Shown one piece after another: positions 23,549-35,144 of a stretch of 64,000 bases of DNA. Each line of letters begins with the position of its first letter. Position 1 is the first letter of the stretch. Made by a program: the position numbers and the translations under genes. The notes beneath the pieces are model-generated. The model was not told the DNA's origin and did not search any database. It worked only from the letters and a program-made list of their open reading frames with translations. This DNA is from Solanum dulcamara (Eukaryota; Streptophyta; Magnoliopsida; Solanales; Solanaceae), in NCBI RefSeq assembly GCF_947179165.1, contig NC_077242.1, positions 29,085,597-29,149,596 of the forward strand. The letters are read 5' to 3'.

Positions 23549-25227
23549 CTGACTCTTAATTCATTTCCCATCCAAAAACATTAGCCAAAGAAGAGGAAAA
23601 ATGTGAAGAACCCAAAAAGAACAAGGCAGCCACGATTTTGAAGAATTAAAGGTGAGTTCTTTGATTCTTCTCTGTAAATTAATTATCTACGATGTTTCGA
23701 AAGTACGTCAAGGTGTATATATATATTTTATGATGCCTACGGAACTATATCTTCAGATTTACACTTGGAACAAACAAGAGAAAGTGTGAAAGAAGAAGAG
23801 GAAGACGTTAGAGGGTAAAAAGATGAGCTATAGGTTTGGGGCTGCCAAGGTAAGACTCGGAGTTTCGTTCCGTGAATTAATTATTTAAGGTATCCCAAAG
23901 TTATGTAATGGTGTTTTATAACATAAAATTCCAATGTGGGGCAGTGGAAAAGGGGCACAAACAGTCCGCCCTAATTGAGAATACCAACAAGTTTCTGAGA
24001 TGCAGTTTTGGCAAGCTTTGGCCAATTTCGGGTAAGGTGAGACCTTTACCTTCAAAATGGGGTTTATCGTGTTGTTATTAAGTGTATTATACGTTTTTTA
24101 ATTGGATGTAAATGTGAAAACATCATAGAAACGCTTGACGTTTGAAACAAACTAAATTGGAATCGCTATAGTTGAATTGTTGTCAAAGTAAAGTGTTGTG
24201 CTTATGGTGTAATGCTTCAGGTGTGTGGTGGTTTGTTGCAGTAATAAATGTGTTATAAAAGGGGTGTGGATTCTGCTGGTAAAATCCACACGACCCCTCA
24301 TTTTGTATAAATAAAGGCTTTGCGAAATAAAGACTAGAAACCCTATTTTGGTGTCGTAATTTTCAGCAAGTTGTTTGGAGCCTGTGTTGTGTGATGTCGC
24401 CATGTTTTATATTTATATGCTGCAGGGTATTGTTGTTGGTTGTCTGTAGTGATTAGGGATGTAATTGGAAATTCGGACAGGGCACTTTATAGGGGAGGTG
24501 CTGCACAATTTTCGTTAATGCCTTAACTAATTAAAGAACTAGTCGAGGAGACAAATAAAGAAATAGGTTCCATAAATGCTAAGGTGCAACTGAGGGCACT
24601 GAAAAGTTAAGGTTGTTGATACTCTCATTTCTTCCATGTTAAATAGGTTCGGAGGACGACGATGTGGACGTGATTAAGAGAAGTCCATACGAGGTATATG
24701 AAGCTTTTGGCATGTGTTTGGCATAAGTATGTAAAGTTATTCTTCTCTTTTTTGGCATGTCTTAGACGTAAGTAATGAATGATATGTATATGAGATTGGG
24801 GTAATTCCATTCATAAATTCCAAGCATGATCCATGAGTTTCATTGACTTCGTGATATTAGAACTCCTGTAGTAATTGAGTTGTTGCCTTTTAGGGCTTCT
24901 ATATGACGAAAGGTGGTATGTGCAAAGCCTATCTCTTCTTCCCCTTAGAATGTCTTAAATGTAAGTGAATTGAGGTATTATATGAGTGTAAATGCAGTTC
25001 CAGTTATAAGTCCTGATTATAACTTGTGACTCGAGTTTACTCCTAAATGCTAAGGGTCTTGAAGTAGTTAAACTACGACCCTCGAGCCTTCTATAGGCTG
25101 AATAGGGATTGGGTGTGTAAATTCCTAAATCTTGGGTTTCTTAGGCATATTTTTGATAATAGTTGGGGGGATGTCTGATGTGTTACCAAGTCTTACATGC
25201 AAGTATATGCATTGTTGTGTGATATGT

Positions 25228-25540
25228 GGATCGGGCCATCATTCCTCGGCATTATTATATGATATGCATGTATACAGATCGGGCAGTCGTTCCTCGGCAC
25301 TAATATATGAGATACAGATCAGGTCGTTGTACCTTGGTATTATCATACAATATATGGATCGGGCCATCGTACCTCGGCATTTTCATATGATATATGGATT
25401 TGGCCATCGTACCTCAGCATTATCATATGATATATGGATCGGGCCATGGTTTATTTCAGCATTATCATATGATATATGGATCGGGCAATCGTTCCTCGGC
25501 ATTATTACATGATATGTGGATTGGGCCATTGATCCTCGGT
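25228..25540 (+). repeat. 40-bp tandem array in A3 3' LTR, 8 units
   Basis: Same unit as 20846-21117, with starts near 25228, 25277, 25317, 25357, 25397, 25437, 25479 and 25518. One unit more than the 5' LTR copy. Confidence 0.8.
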
Positions 25541-26656
25541 ATGTGATTGCTATATACATGGATAGGGCTGTACGTTCCACAGCGCTAATAGCATAAATAT
25601 GCCTATCATGATAGATGATGTGTTTGTAACACCGAGTCCCCGAGCAGGCCGGATATGGTACGTGATAATGGTATATAAGACTCTATTTAGTGAGGTGCAG
25701 GTACAATACCATATTAAATGCTATACTTGGTTTCCTGCATCCCTATTTCAGTTGTTATCTCAGCTATGTTATGCTCATATACTCAGTACATGTATCATAC
25801 TGACCCCCCTTTCTTCGGGGGGCTACATTTCATGCCCACAAGTGTAGATGTTCATTTCAGAGATCAGTCAGCTTAGGATTTCCGCTCACCTATGATTAGA
25901 GGTGCTCCACTATTCCGGAGCCAATTTTTGTACTGGTTCTCTAGTGTATATATGTATTTATTTATTCAGGGGTACGGCGGGGGACCTGTCCCGCCATATG
26001 TTACCGTACTATTGTTATAGATCTATAGACATATTTGTGTGGGTTGTTTATGAGTTTATTTCGGATGTGGCTATATGGCATATTGTAAATGTTTTTACGT
26101 TATGGCAGCCTTATCGGCTTGCATTCTCTTCCATTATACGATATAAATGAAGGAGGCTACATTAACATGAAAAAGTTTTAACCCATTGGGGTTTTGGGGG
26201 TTTTTATCACATTACCCATAGTTTAATTTGGTTATATTTGAAAGTTACGTATACAGGAGTCCAGGTCGGAACCTAGTCGTGGCCTACGGGGTTGGGTCAT
26301 GATAATTATATCATCATATATAGCATCCCCTCCTCATATGTGGCATCACCCATTATTTCACGGTATCATATCACATCCATCCCGTGACTCAGTGAAAGAA
26401 GTAGTAAAGCTGCACACGATATTAGGCCCAACCCCACGTGGGACTCGGTGAAAGAAGGTTTACTATATGCATGAGTAGAGTAGTGAGAAACCATATGCAA
26501 CTAAATCATCTCTTGAGACTCAGTGAAACAGTTAAGTGAACCGTCACTTGAAGACCAGGAAAGTAATTCTCCGTGGTACCCTTTAGATGTTATTAGGGAT
26601 TACATCAATTAGGGCCTCAGGAACCATAGGTGTGTACCAAGATAATGCCACACAGT

Positions 26657-26740
26657 TTATGCAATCGAAGACATAACTTATGCAATCATTCACATAGCTG
26701 ATGCAATGAGAGATACAACTTATGCAATCAGAGACATTTA
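26657..26740 (+). repeat. 21-bp tandem repeat, 4 units
   Basis: Units beginning TTATGCAATC (or TGATGCAATG) at 26657, 26678, 26699 and 26720, exactly 21 bases apart, inside the A2 LTR. The same LTR position in A1 (near 6500) has a single decayed unit. Confidence 0.8.
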
Positions 26741-28510
26741 TCCTCTTAGAGCCTTTCAGAATAGGAGCTTATATCTCAACTTACTATTCAACATATAGAT
26801 GGTTCTAGAGTAGTAATTTAACTACTTTATGACCCTTAATATTTAGAAGTGACTACAAGTCATGAATTATGTCTGAAACCTATAAATTGAATTACCTCTA
26901 AACTCATATCAGACATTATTTCACTTACCTTAAGAGATTTCAACGAAACAAGGAGATAGGCCTTATATGTACTAATCTTCATCCTACAAGAAGTTTTGAA
27001 AGGCGATGAGTCCACATAGTGCAGGAGATCTAACATCCAAAAGTGAACAAGGGTCTTGACTCATACTCAGAGCTTTATGAAGGGAATGACTCCCAAGTTT
27101 CGTATATATATAACTTAAGCCTAAGAAATGCCAAAAGAAATAAAGGGGTAAGCTTCACATTCCTTTTGTGGATTAACTGTAACCCTGCTCACCTCGTTAT
27201 CTCCTTGGCCTGTTAACATGGGAGTAATACTAAGGTTAATAATCTTTCGCTTTTCAATTTCTAACTCTACAACCAAGTACCCATAGGAATCGTTTCCATA
27301 TCAACAAGCATACCAACAACAATAACCAGCAGCATATACACAAGTAAATTACTTCAACATTACACAATGCAAACTCCAAACAACTCGCCCGCAGCTATAA
27401 TTTTAAAATAGAGTTTTTAATCTTTATTTCACAAAACCTTTAATAATACGAAACGGAGGATTGTGTGGATGCCACTAGTAGTCACAATAAAATTTTAGAA
27501 CACTTTCCATCCCTGAAACATGCCATCCAACCAGCTGCAACCGCAGTACCACAATCGCAACACACTACTTGACTTCTATTTAACTACAACGACTTCAATT
27601 TAGTTTGTTCCTAATATCAACCATCCTTATGCAATTTTTCCAATTAAAACCTTTTTTAAGACATGTAATATACCCCACAACAACATCATAAATTCCAATT
27701 TGAAAGAGAAACCCTTACCTTGCCCGAAACTCATTAAACTCGTCAAAACATGCCTCGTAAGTTCCTTTAGTGCGCCTAAAACTTCGTGGCTTTTTGACAT
27801 TTTGGGCTGCTACAAATCATAAATTTTCATTAATAACACCTTCATAACATCATTGTATAACCTAGATAATTAATTCACGAAACGAAATTGGAGAACTTAC
27901 CCTTTTTTGGCTCCAAATCCGTGGCTCTCTTTCTCAAGCTTAAGCTTTCTCCTCTCTCTTGTTCTATATTTCTCTTCTCTTATTTTTGTCTCTAGAAGTC
28001 TCTTTATAAGAATGACTACAGGATAAGTATGAACTAAAGTCAGAAAACATATATATATAGGCCACTTTTAGGGGTGACACGTGTCAACCCCTAAGTGGTG
28101 ACACGTGTCAAGCCCTTATAGGGCCAATGCACCACACCTCCAACCATGGGCTGACATGTGGAAGGTAGGGTCCACCACCCTTGATCTAGCTGCTTCCACA
28201 TGGCACTCTCTCATGTTGCCATATGGAACTCTCTTTTCCCCCTCATTGGTTCATAATCTCGTCTTACTTTATAAATCTATATAATCCTTCCTACATAAGC
28301 TTGGTATTCACTCAAGTAGCTTAAGTATGTAACATTTCCAAGTTGGTAGGTTACATAAATAAGTTGAGTCCTACAACTCATTATTCGGTCTCCAACTTCT
28401 TCCGGATTCTTATAACTCTATTTTAAATCTTCTCTACTATGGGGTATCGTATTCTCCTTTCCTTAGAGTTGTTTGATAGTGTTATAGATTACCCGGCTCA
28501 TATGGTAACT

Positions 28511-28654
28511 CTTAAGAAGCTTAAGAGTTCTTAAGAAGGATTAAGAAGCTTTAAGAAGCTTTAAGAAACTTTAGGAAACCTTAAGAAACTTAAGAGGCTT
28601 ACGATCCTTCCAAGAACTTAAGAGCTTTTCAAGAGACTTAAGAATGTGTTCCAA
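28511..28654 (+). repeat. TTAAGAAGCT low-complexity expansion
   Basis: About a dozen copies of TTAAGAA/TTAAGAG with roughly 10-base spacing just inside the start of the A2 LTR. A1 has only AAGGAACTTAAGAGACATT at the same place (about 1383-1400), so the run expanded in A2 or its source. Confidence 0.75.
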
Positions 28655-28829
28655 AGTACAAAAAGTACAGGGTGTAACATCCTTCCCCCTTTAGGACATT
28701 CGTCCTCGAATGTGAACCAAAACCTTACTTAAGATCTTATATAGATTATATGGAAGTTCCTGTCCATTGCAATAACACATACTTTCATAAATTTATCACT
28801 ATCATAGTACCAAAGGTTGGGATTACCTG

Positions 28830-29790
28830 TAGCGTAAGGAGTATGTATGGATACTTGTGTTTTATTCCTCCTCTGCTTCCTAGGTCATCTCTTCACGATT
28901 TTTATTTCACCATAATACCTTGATGAAAGCTACGTCCTTAGTTCATAATCTTCTACTTCACCAACCCAGTATGGTGATAGGTTGCTTCTCGTAGGATAAC
29001 TCTTCGTGACCTGGATAACCTTTACAGGATATGCTCGAGTTGGATTACCAACATACTTGCAAAGCCTTGATATATGGAAGACTGGATGTACCGCTTCAAG
29101 ATTCATTGGTAAGTCCAGCTCATAGGCAACCTTGCCTATTCAGTGGAGGATCTGATAAGGTCAATGTATCTGGGACTAAGGTCCCCTTTCCTAATAGATC
29201 TCATTAGTTTCTTTGTGGGGGGTACCTTCGGAAATGCCCAATTATTAACTTAAAACTCTAGAACTTGACGTCAATTACCTAATTATAACTTCTGTCGACT
29301 CTGAGCTTCTAACACTCTCTCCTAAATATGCTTTACTTCTCGACGGCTTATTAAACCATGCTTGGGACCATTAGTCGCATTCTACCAACATCAACCCACC
29401 AATTGATGACCTACTCTTTTTGCCATACCAAGTCTCTTCTGGGGCCATCTAGAGACTAGAATGATAGTTGATGTAGTAAATACTCATGACAGGTAGTAGG
29501 CAATTATCCAAGATACCTTTGCAGTCAACCGTATAGGCTCGCAACACCTCCTCTAGCATTTAGCTAGTAAGCTTAGTTTGTCCTTCGATCTGAGGGTACA
29601 ATGGTGTACGAAGACCTATATGTCCTCCTAATCTCTTCTTGGACTGATCTTCAGTAGTTAACTATAACTCGGGCTCCTTCATCTGAGACAATAGCTATGG
29701 AAACTCTGTAAAGTCTCACCACCCTCTTGACATATAATTTTACACAATCTCGATTGGACAGGTAGTCCTTGATTGAAGGAACATGGGCTG
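28830..29790 (-). pseudogene. pol: A2 integrase remnant
   Basis: Minus-strand integrase decay. 28880-29150 reads as the C-terminal part (KVAYELDLP, VHPVFHIS, KYVGNPTR, SYP) and tail NREEMT followed by a TAG stop (28880-28882) in place of the conserved Trp. 29600-29760 reads as the core around the second catalytic Asp (VSIAIVSDEG). Frames change often and stops are common. The closest relative in the window is A1 1560-2480. Confidence 0.75.
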
Positions 29791-31751
29791 ATATTGTTAA
29801 TCTACGGATAACATTCCATATAGAATTATTTGTCCAGGGAGTGCAAAGTGAGTATTGTAGCCAAGGTCATTTTATGGAATCTTTGACCTCGTTTATTACT
29901 TCTTACCTTCTTTAGATGAAATCAACTGGTACCCTTGCCTTTTGGGTTTTGCTGTTTGCCCATCATAGTTGGCTACCAAGTTATGCTGAAGTCCCCTCAC
30001 ACAATAACTTGTATAGACATTATGTGGTTTGCCTTATCATTAACTGGTATTATGTTGAAGAACTGTGGCATATAAGTGCGCCATCTGTTAGTAATTGGCT
30101 AATAGTGCTTATTTTGCTTAAGCTCTTTTACAATTCCCTTATCGTAACATATAACACTCTAGGTACATAATCTCATGTCATTGCTTTGCCGCTAGTTTGG
30201 ATTCTTCCATATCATGCGATCATACAAGCACTAATGCACTAGTTCCCACAAGAATTCCGAAGTTAAACATGCTTAGGCGAGAGTATTAATAGGATGAGTA
30301 ACCCCTCTAGAAAGTCCTCGTGTCATATTCCATTGCCATCCTTGGAATAATGTGTGAAGGAACTCATCTTAGCCCAATATTTTCCTTAGCGTCTTCTCGC
30401 TAGTCCTCATGTTTTTCCCTGCCTTCTCTTCTTCTCTCTTACATCTGGTGTTGGGGTAGATCTTTAATTCAACCATGACACTGTCTTTTTTTTCCATTTG
30501 ATTTAACTTCTCTTCATGTTCCTCTGTAACGTCTCCAAACTATCATAACTCCTTTTCATCATGTACTCCTCTGCTTGGTCTTATACTGTATTTAAACTAT
30601 TTATAGGTTGCACAACTACTCTTATACCACTAGTATGAGGTAAATGCAATCTTCTCATCTCCCGGCCCATCTTGCTTTATATATCGACTTTACACTAGGA
30701 CTTGATGAGCTAACGCTATTTTGTCCTACTTCTTTCTTTTTTTCCTTTATGTACTCCTTGGTCTCCTCATTTCCTATGGTAGGAGATTTTCTATTCTCCT
30801 TGCTACTTGTATGTCCTGATATCAATGACCAATGGCATTGTTTCTATATCGTAATCTTTACTCAAACATGGCCCTACTACCCTTTTCACGGCCCTTAGTT
30901 TGCTCAGTCCTACTCTCTTATCATATTCACCCCTTTTTGTTGGCACCCATGATTCTTCGCACGGTCTCAGATACCGTGGCTTCTATCTATTTATTGTTGG
31001 CCTTGAGCCCTTGCTAAATTATGCTAGTATGGGATCTCGCTTGAAATTTAAGCGGTCCTATCAACATATGAAAGTGTCAGTTGATTTCCTCTCATGCTTG
31101 TATTTCTCTTGTCCACTTCACCCCTTTAGGGTGTACCCATGTCATCCTCTGTTTATTTTCAACTATTCATACTCATATGATTCTGTTCCAACACATTTCA
31201 CATACTGCACCATGTCTAAACCTTCTGTTAACTCATCTATACTTTAGGTAGCCCATGTAAGAAACCTTAATATAACCATGGGGTGCTCAAAATTGTCAAT
31301 AACTAGTACCCAATCTAGTCCAAGTAGTGGTACTCGAGTCATATAACTAATGTAGTAGTATAGCTGAAGCCACATTTCATTCATCTCAATCAGTACGTCA
31401 CTAGTGCTTATAATCGTGTCTGATTCTCCATTCGGGGAACTTATACTCTGATGACACGTGTCTCATGTTTTGTTTATCACTTCATTTTTCTCCAATGGAT
31501 ACCACTTGTTCCTTTGATAATTTCACAATGCCTCAGTTGTTTTGCAATTTCTATTCCCTATCTTTGAGGGATCCCACTATTTTCCAAAGTGGAGGTACAT
31601 ATACATAATACCCTTCTCTACTTCATGAGCTTTCATCCTTATTGTTATCATGGATACGATCTCTCAAGATATGTTACAACCGTATATCTCATTATCTTTC
31701 TATCTCCAAAAATAATTCCGGCAGAGTTTTCTCTATATTCCTTACTATCCC
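29791..31751 (-). other. A2 unassigned internal region
   Basis: Apart from the 5S-like insert (30212-30331) nothing coding was recognised. About 31018-31640 is collinear with A1 3010-3640, with both DNA and a minus-strand reading (DMVQ.VK..G.ES) partly conserved. 31660-31750 matches the leader (A1 about 4500-4610), with about 0.9 kb of A1 sequence missing between them. Viral sequence begins at about 31752. Confidence 0.55.
30212..30331 (+). pseudogene. Full-length 5S rRNA-like sequence inside A2
   Basis: 120 bases, the normal length of 5S rRNA, aligning end to end with the plant 5S sequence I know: start ..ATGCGATCATAC, A-box area GAATTCCGAAGTTAAACATGC, C-box area AGTATTAATAGGATGAGTAAC, end AAGTCCTCGTGT. 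About 24 differences by eye (near 80% identity), several in the internal promoter, so a working gene is unlikely. Orientation is opposite to A2 and to the A1 copy relative to its element, and the flanks differ, so the two were probably gained separately. Confidence 0.85.
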
Positions 31752-32036
31752 AAACCATACGCCATACAAAATCAGCAAACATGCAACTACAACTATGAGT
31801 TAGTGGGCGATAAACACGTTCATGTAGGCGGTGCCATCAAAACTCTACTAGATTCCAATAACAATAACTCTCTTACTCTAAGTAGTATACCATATGATGG
31901 ATGGTACAACCTTTATCGACATAACATGGGATTTTGTGGCCTCCTTACCTATATGCCCTTCAAAAGTCGGTCACTCGATTCTACTCTATCATTACCAGCT
32001 TACATACTTAATACTTTCGAAGAGTATTGTAATTAC
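31752..32036 (-). repeat. V left direct repeat (285 bp)
   Basis: 285 bases aligning without gaps to 36511-36795; about 42 differences by eye (about 85% identity). Marks the junction with A2 on its left. Likely the distal copy of the viral leader/intergenic region. A second shared stretch (about 32095-32130 with 37425-37465, both containing GGTGAGTGAG) extends the redundancy, with about 0.6 kb missing here. Confidence 0.8.
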
Positions 32037-32569
32037 TTAATAATTTAAGAGTCGGTCACTCGATTCTACTCTACTCTATCTAGACTTAAATATTGTTATC
32101 ATATGACAAATGTGCTAGCTGGTGAGTGAGCAGCTTGTAGGCGACGACAAGAAAGTGTGAAAGCTACTTATTGACATCTTCCAAGCTGATTTCTAAGCTA
32201 TTTGTTGGAATCTTACAAGAAGGTGGATAAGCGACATATAGGCAACATTCAAGTAGGTGGATAATCTACCTACAGATAAACTTGTCTAGAAAGTTTTGTG
32301 ATAAACTTGTCTAGGAAGTTTGGTGGGAATCTTTACTAGGAAGCTTTGTGATAATTTTTCAGGGATGATGTGGGTAAGTTGTAATTTCATGGTGAAGGTG
32401 GTAAATGCACATTTCATAGGGTAACATGAGATTATGCAGTGGTTGAAGGTGTTGGAGTTAGGCTTGAATACCTTACTTCCATCCACCAGTCTATGCCATA
32501 CTTTAAGGGAGGTCCCAACTGAGTGATAGCCAGCATATCTTGTTTCCATCCCACCTTGTTGTGACTTTT
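32037..32569 (-). other. V distal region, unassigned
   Basis: Includes the short intergenic match (32095-32130). A minus-strand frame at 32286-32549 shows no recognisable RT, RNase H or other viral motif. A local duplication TGATAAACTTGTCTAG near 32275-32315. The bulk of RT and RNase H would be expected here and is absent. Confidence 0.5.
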
Positions 32570-33330
32570 CTTATAAATTACGCTAGTTGATATAGGAAAT
32601 ATACCATGATACTATACACTCCCTTGAATTGTTCTGCCATTAATTTGTAAAGATAGAACAATAATGTCCTTTGTTCCATCATTATTGCTGAATCAAATAG
32701 ATCTTTATATTGTGCAAACAGCCATGGTGGGTACTCTGCCATGTTCGTTTGAAAAATTATTGGTATGTGAAACAACAACAGAGAGTTGTCTTGTTTGTCT
32801 TTGCTTTCTTCATAACTAGTGATGTGGAATAACTTTAAGATTATTATATACGACTTGAATTTTTTTCTGAAGACTATTCCTTTGGTTCTAATCTCAAGTC
32901 TATCCTTGAGTTATTTGTACATGTCAAACCCTATGATGATATCTCTTCCTAGAGTGCCTAAACTAAGAAGCTTGGTTCTAAATTATAAGCCTTAGAAGAA
33001 TTCAATTACGATCGGATGCTTTGTAATTAGTTTGGTCGTCAAGATTTCTTTCATTGGTATGTTGAAATTTTAAAAGTGAGAAATCCATTGATCATCAGGG
33101 AAGAACCGTTGGGTTGAGAATGGATGATATTGCTCCTGTATCCATAAGTGAGATAATATGTACTAGTCTATCCCACTGGATGAATAGATAGTCAGTTGAA
33201 TATGAGGAGTGTCCACCTCTATAATCAAGAGACCTTGGCAATTTAAATCTCCTGAACTGCTTGTAACTTTTCTTTCTTGTTCGACGGCTTGAGCAAGGGT
33301 AATTAGATTTAGTGACTAAGTCACTTAGAC
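32570..33330 (-). pseudogene. V protease and RT start
   Basis: Viral aspartic protease that cuts the polyprotein. The minus strand has the catalytic DTGA at 33131-33142, preceded by a beta-strand-like LIIEVDTP segment near 33215, and followed by the flap-end motif LGRDIIIGFDMY (about 32920-32955). At least two frameshifts lie between these. The frame 32578-32778 (PPWLFAQYKDLF and following) fits the linker into RT. No RT catalytic YxDD was found. Family assignment of protease is good; the RT start is weaker. Confidence 0.65.
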
Positions 33331-33399
33331 TACATGCTCTATCAAGGGCTTACTTGTTCTTGACGATTTGCTTTAGGATAGATCTCTTAGCAAAAATGT

Positions 33400-34330
33400 T
33401 ATCCAGGTCCTCAAAGATGGCCTACCTAATGTAATAGACATGTTGGGCAGTTATCGTGTTGAATTTTCTATCAATGATCATCTTGGCTTGGCCTGCTAAT
33501 ATATTTGGCAGTGATGACATAAATGCCAATGTTAAACTAGGGTCTTCGTCTAGCTTTAAAAAGTCTCTTTCCATCTTTTGGAAATGGATATCCCTGATAT
33601 TTCTATCAAATGATATGTACTTCATTTCGAAAAGTTGTCTTCACAGTTTTTCTCGTCATTGACCGATATCTCTACAAAAGACTTCCTAAAGGATGTTCAA
33701 GTTTAGTGTGAAGTCTTGTGTTGTTAGGAAGATGTTCCTATCTATGCCTCCAAGTGAGTTCCACCAATCTTTGAGAATGCCGGAGAACTTTGAAGTCAAC
33801 TCTGATAGGATTATGTACTTATCCTTCTATACTAGATTTTTGGTCACCATCCTAGTATAAAAAGCCTTGGATTCTTTAGGGCCATGCTGTATCACCAAGA
33901 TTGAAAGTATGGAACCTAGTTCCAACTTGATTTGGTGATTTTTTGCTGGTTCTGGTCTCGTTTCTGGGATTGGATCATCTATAATGGCATGCTGATCGTC
34001 ATCAACTTTGAGATGTCTGGTTCTATATGTTGGTTCATAAAGATTGGGGGATATTCCTCCTCTTCTCATTTTAGTGAAGATTCAACAATTTCTTTAACAT
34101 ATTCTGGGGAATCATCCACATATTCCTGGGAACCATTGGAAGAATCATCACTATCTTTAATGTGTCTATTAGAAGGATAATTATTTTCAGGTTCTAGTTC
34201 TAGATCAATTCCATCAAGGTGTTCATCACATCTGAGATAATCATCAATAGCTTTGAGATAATCATCTATTGGACCATCATCTTTGAGAGAGTAAATCTTT
34301 GGAAGAACTTGATTTGATTCGATCAAGTCA
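33400..34330 (-). pseudogene. V capsid protein region
   Basis: Broken into minus-strand frames 34066-34326, 33827-34069 and 33422-33625. The first is very acidic and rich in D, E and S (DSDDSSNGS, EYVDDSPEYV), as the N-terminal parts of caulimovirid capsid proteins are. The third contains FMSSLPNILAGQAKMII, resembling the conserved helix of the capsid core. I did not find an intact CCHC zinc finger between it and the protease. The role would be to form the virion shell. Part of this region recurs inverted at 37837-38140. Confidence 0.6.
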
Positions 34331-35140
34331 TTGTCTGGGTGACCATGATCTTGGAAAAGCTAGTTATCTATTTCTGTGTAGATATCATTTGCTAGAATCT
34401 CCTTTAGGGTATCCAGTCCATATTTTCATCATTTTATCATAATTCTATATCTTCATCATTATATCATACTGCATGGTTTGCAGTCTTTGTTCAAGTGCTT
34501 TAATAAGTTCGAAATGTTGACTAGATGCCTGTTCGATCCTTTTATCCATCACATCAACCTTGCCTATCAATTTACTTTGTGAATTGTTAATACTTTTTAT
34601 GGACTATCCAAGATTAAAAAATGCCTTGTTTTGCCACATAACATTCTCTGTTTTCCAATTAAATGTTGCCTCTATGTCACTTATGGTATTATGTTCCCCT
34701 GTTGGTAGGATAACATTCTTTTGTGGTATTTTTGGAGCATGTCTCAGGTTATCCTTTTTGAATAGCTGGTATAAGTGACAATCATATGTGTAACTATAGT
34801 TTACATGGGATAACATGAACAATTGTGTTGCAGTCTTATTTAAGGAGGTTGTATATGATGAGGCAAGTAAGGCTGGCCAATCTTTGGGTTTAGATGATAC
34901 AAGTAGTTGGTATTCCTCTTCTTTTGTTTTTTACAGTTGGCGTTTTGATAGTAGTATTCATCATAGTCTACATCATCAGTGGAGTAGTCACTATTTTCCT
35001 CATCTTCCTGACATTGCATACAGTCACAGTCTATATCCCATGGGATATTCTCTTTGAAAGGACACTTTCACCGATGAACGTATGACCTTCATGATCGAAT
35101 TATTTTATCCAATCACAATCATTCCCAAAAAACTCAGATA
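34331..35140 (-). pseudogene. V spacer with coiled-coil-like segment
   Basis: Between movement protein and capsid. Minus-strand frame 34604-34822 ends with FNWKTENVMWQNKAFFNLG; after one stop a heptad-like stretch (about 34450-34600; KVDVMDKRIEQ, HFELIKALEQRLQ) looks like a coiled coil. Caulimovirid polyproteins often carry such a segment here, tied to virion association; that role is inferred. Plus-strand open frames in this interval run antisense and are not genes. Confidence 0.5.
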
Positions 35141-35144
35141 TAGC

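Larger units (their letters stand above)
18595..26304 (+). mobile_element. A3: complete but non-autonomous long-LTR element
   Basis: Both LTRs are complete (18595-21879 and 22989-26304), starting TGTTATATCCCG and ending GTGACA/ATGATA. Flanking 5-bp target duplication ATTAT (18590-18594 and 26305-26309). The 1109-bp interior has a primer site, a leader and the integrase C-terminus, then a purine tract. LTRs make up about 6.6 of 7.7 kb. No gag, protease, RT or RNase H, so movement would have needed enzymes from another copy, unless the interior was lost after insertion. It lies inside the 3' LTR of A2, in opposite orientation. Confidence 0.92.
22989..26304 (+). repeat. A3 3' LTR
   Basis: 3316 bp, same layout as the 5' LTR: inverted repeat CAAGTAGGTG-ATG-CACCTACTTG (23342-23364), CCACGTGTCACC and TATA box (23480-23545), 40-bp array with eight units (25228-25540), end GGGTCATGATA. 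Followed by target duplication ATTAT. The open frame 25132-25512 is produced by the tandem repeat and is not a gene. Confidence 0.9.
26305..28679 (-). repeat. A2 3' LTR, right part
   Basis: 26305-26309 is the second ATTAT target duplication; from 26310 the A2 LTR resumes. On the minus strand the LTR starts TGTTACACCC at 28679 next to a purine tract (28680-28694). It contains two GACACGTGT-type sites (28076-28112), a TATATATATAG stretch near 28055, and two local tandem expansions absent from A1 (26657-26740 and 28511-28654). Confidence 0.85.
17607..31751 (-). mobile_element. A2: long-LTR Ty3/gypsy retrotransposon, split by A3, truncated at V
   Basis: Minus-strand sister of A1. Its 3' LTR is 17607-18594 plus 26310-28679 (about 3.36 kb once A3 and one target duplication are removed). 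A purine tract, integrase remnant, a 5S rRNA-like insert in the opposite orientation to the element, and the conserved unassigned block follow. The sequence leaves A2 at about 31751, where viral DNA begins; the expected primer site and 5' LTR are not seen, so A2 was truncated or rearranged when V or later DNA joined. Confidence 0.8.

Noticed and set aside
19796..24403. Similar minus-strand frames at 19796-20017 and 24152-24403
   Set aside because: Similarity is expected because these are the two LTRs of one element; no domain and no start context.
25132..25512. 126-codon frame with repeated ALSYDIWIG-like peptide
   Set aside because: Produced by the 40-bp tandem repeat in the A3 LTR; the frame is not kept in the other LTR.
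30212..30331. Functional 5S rRNA gene
   Set aside because: About 24 differences from 5S rRNA, several in the internal promoter, and no array or terminator T-run in the expected place.
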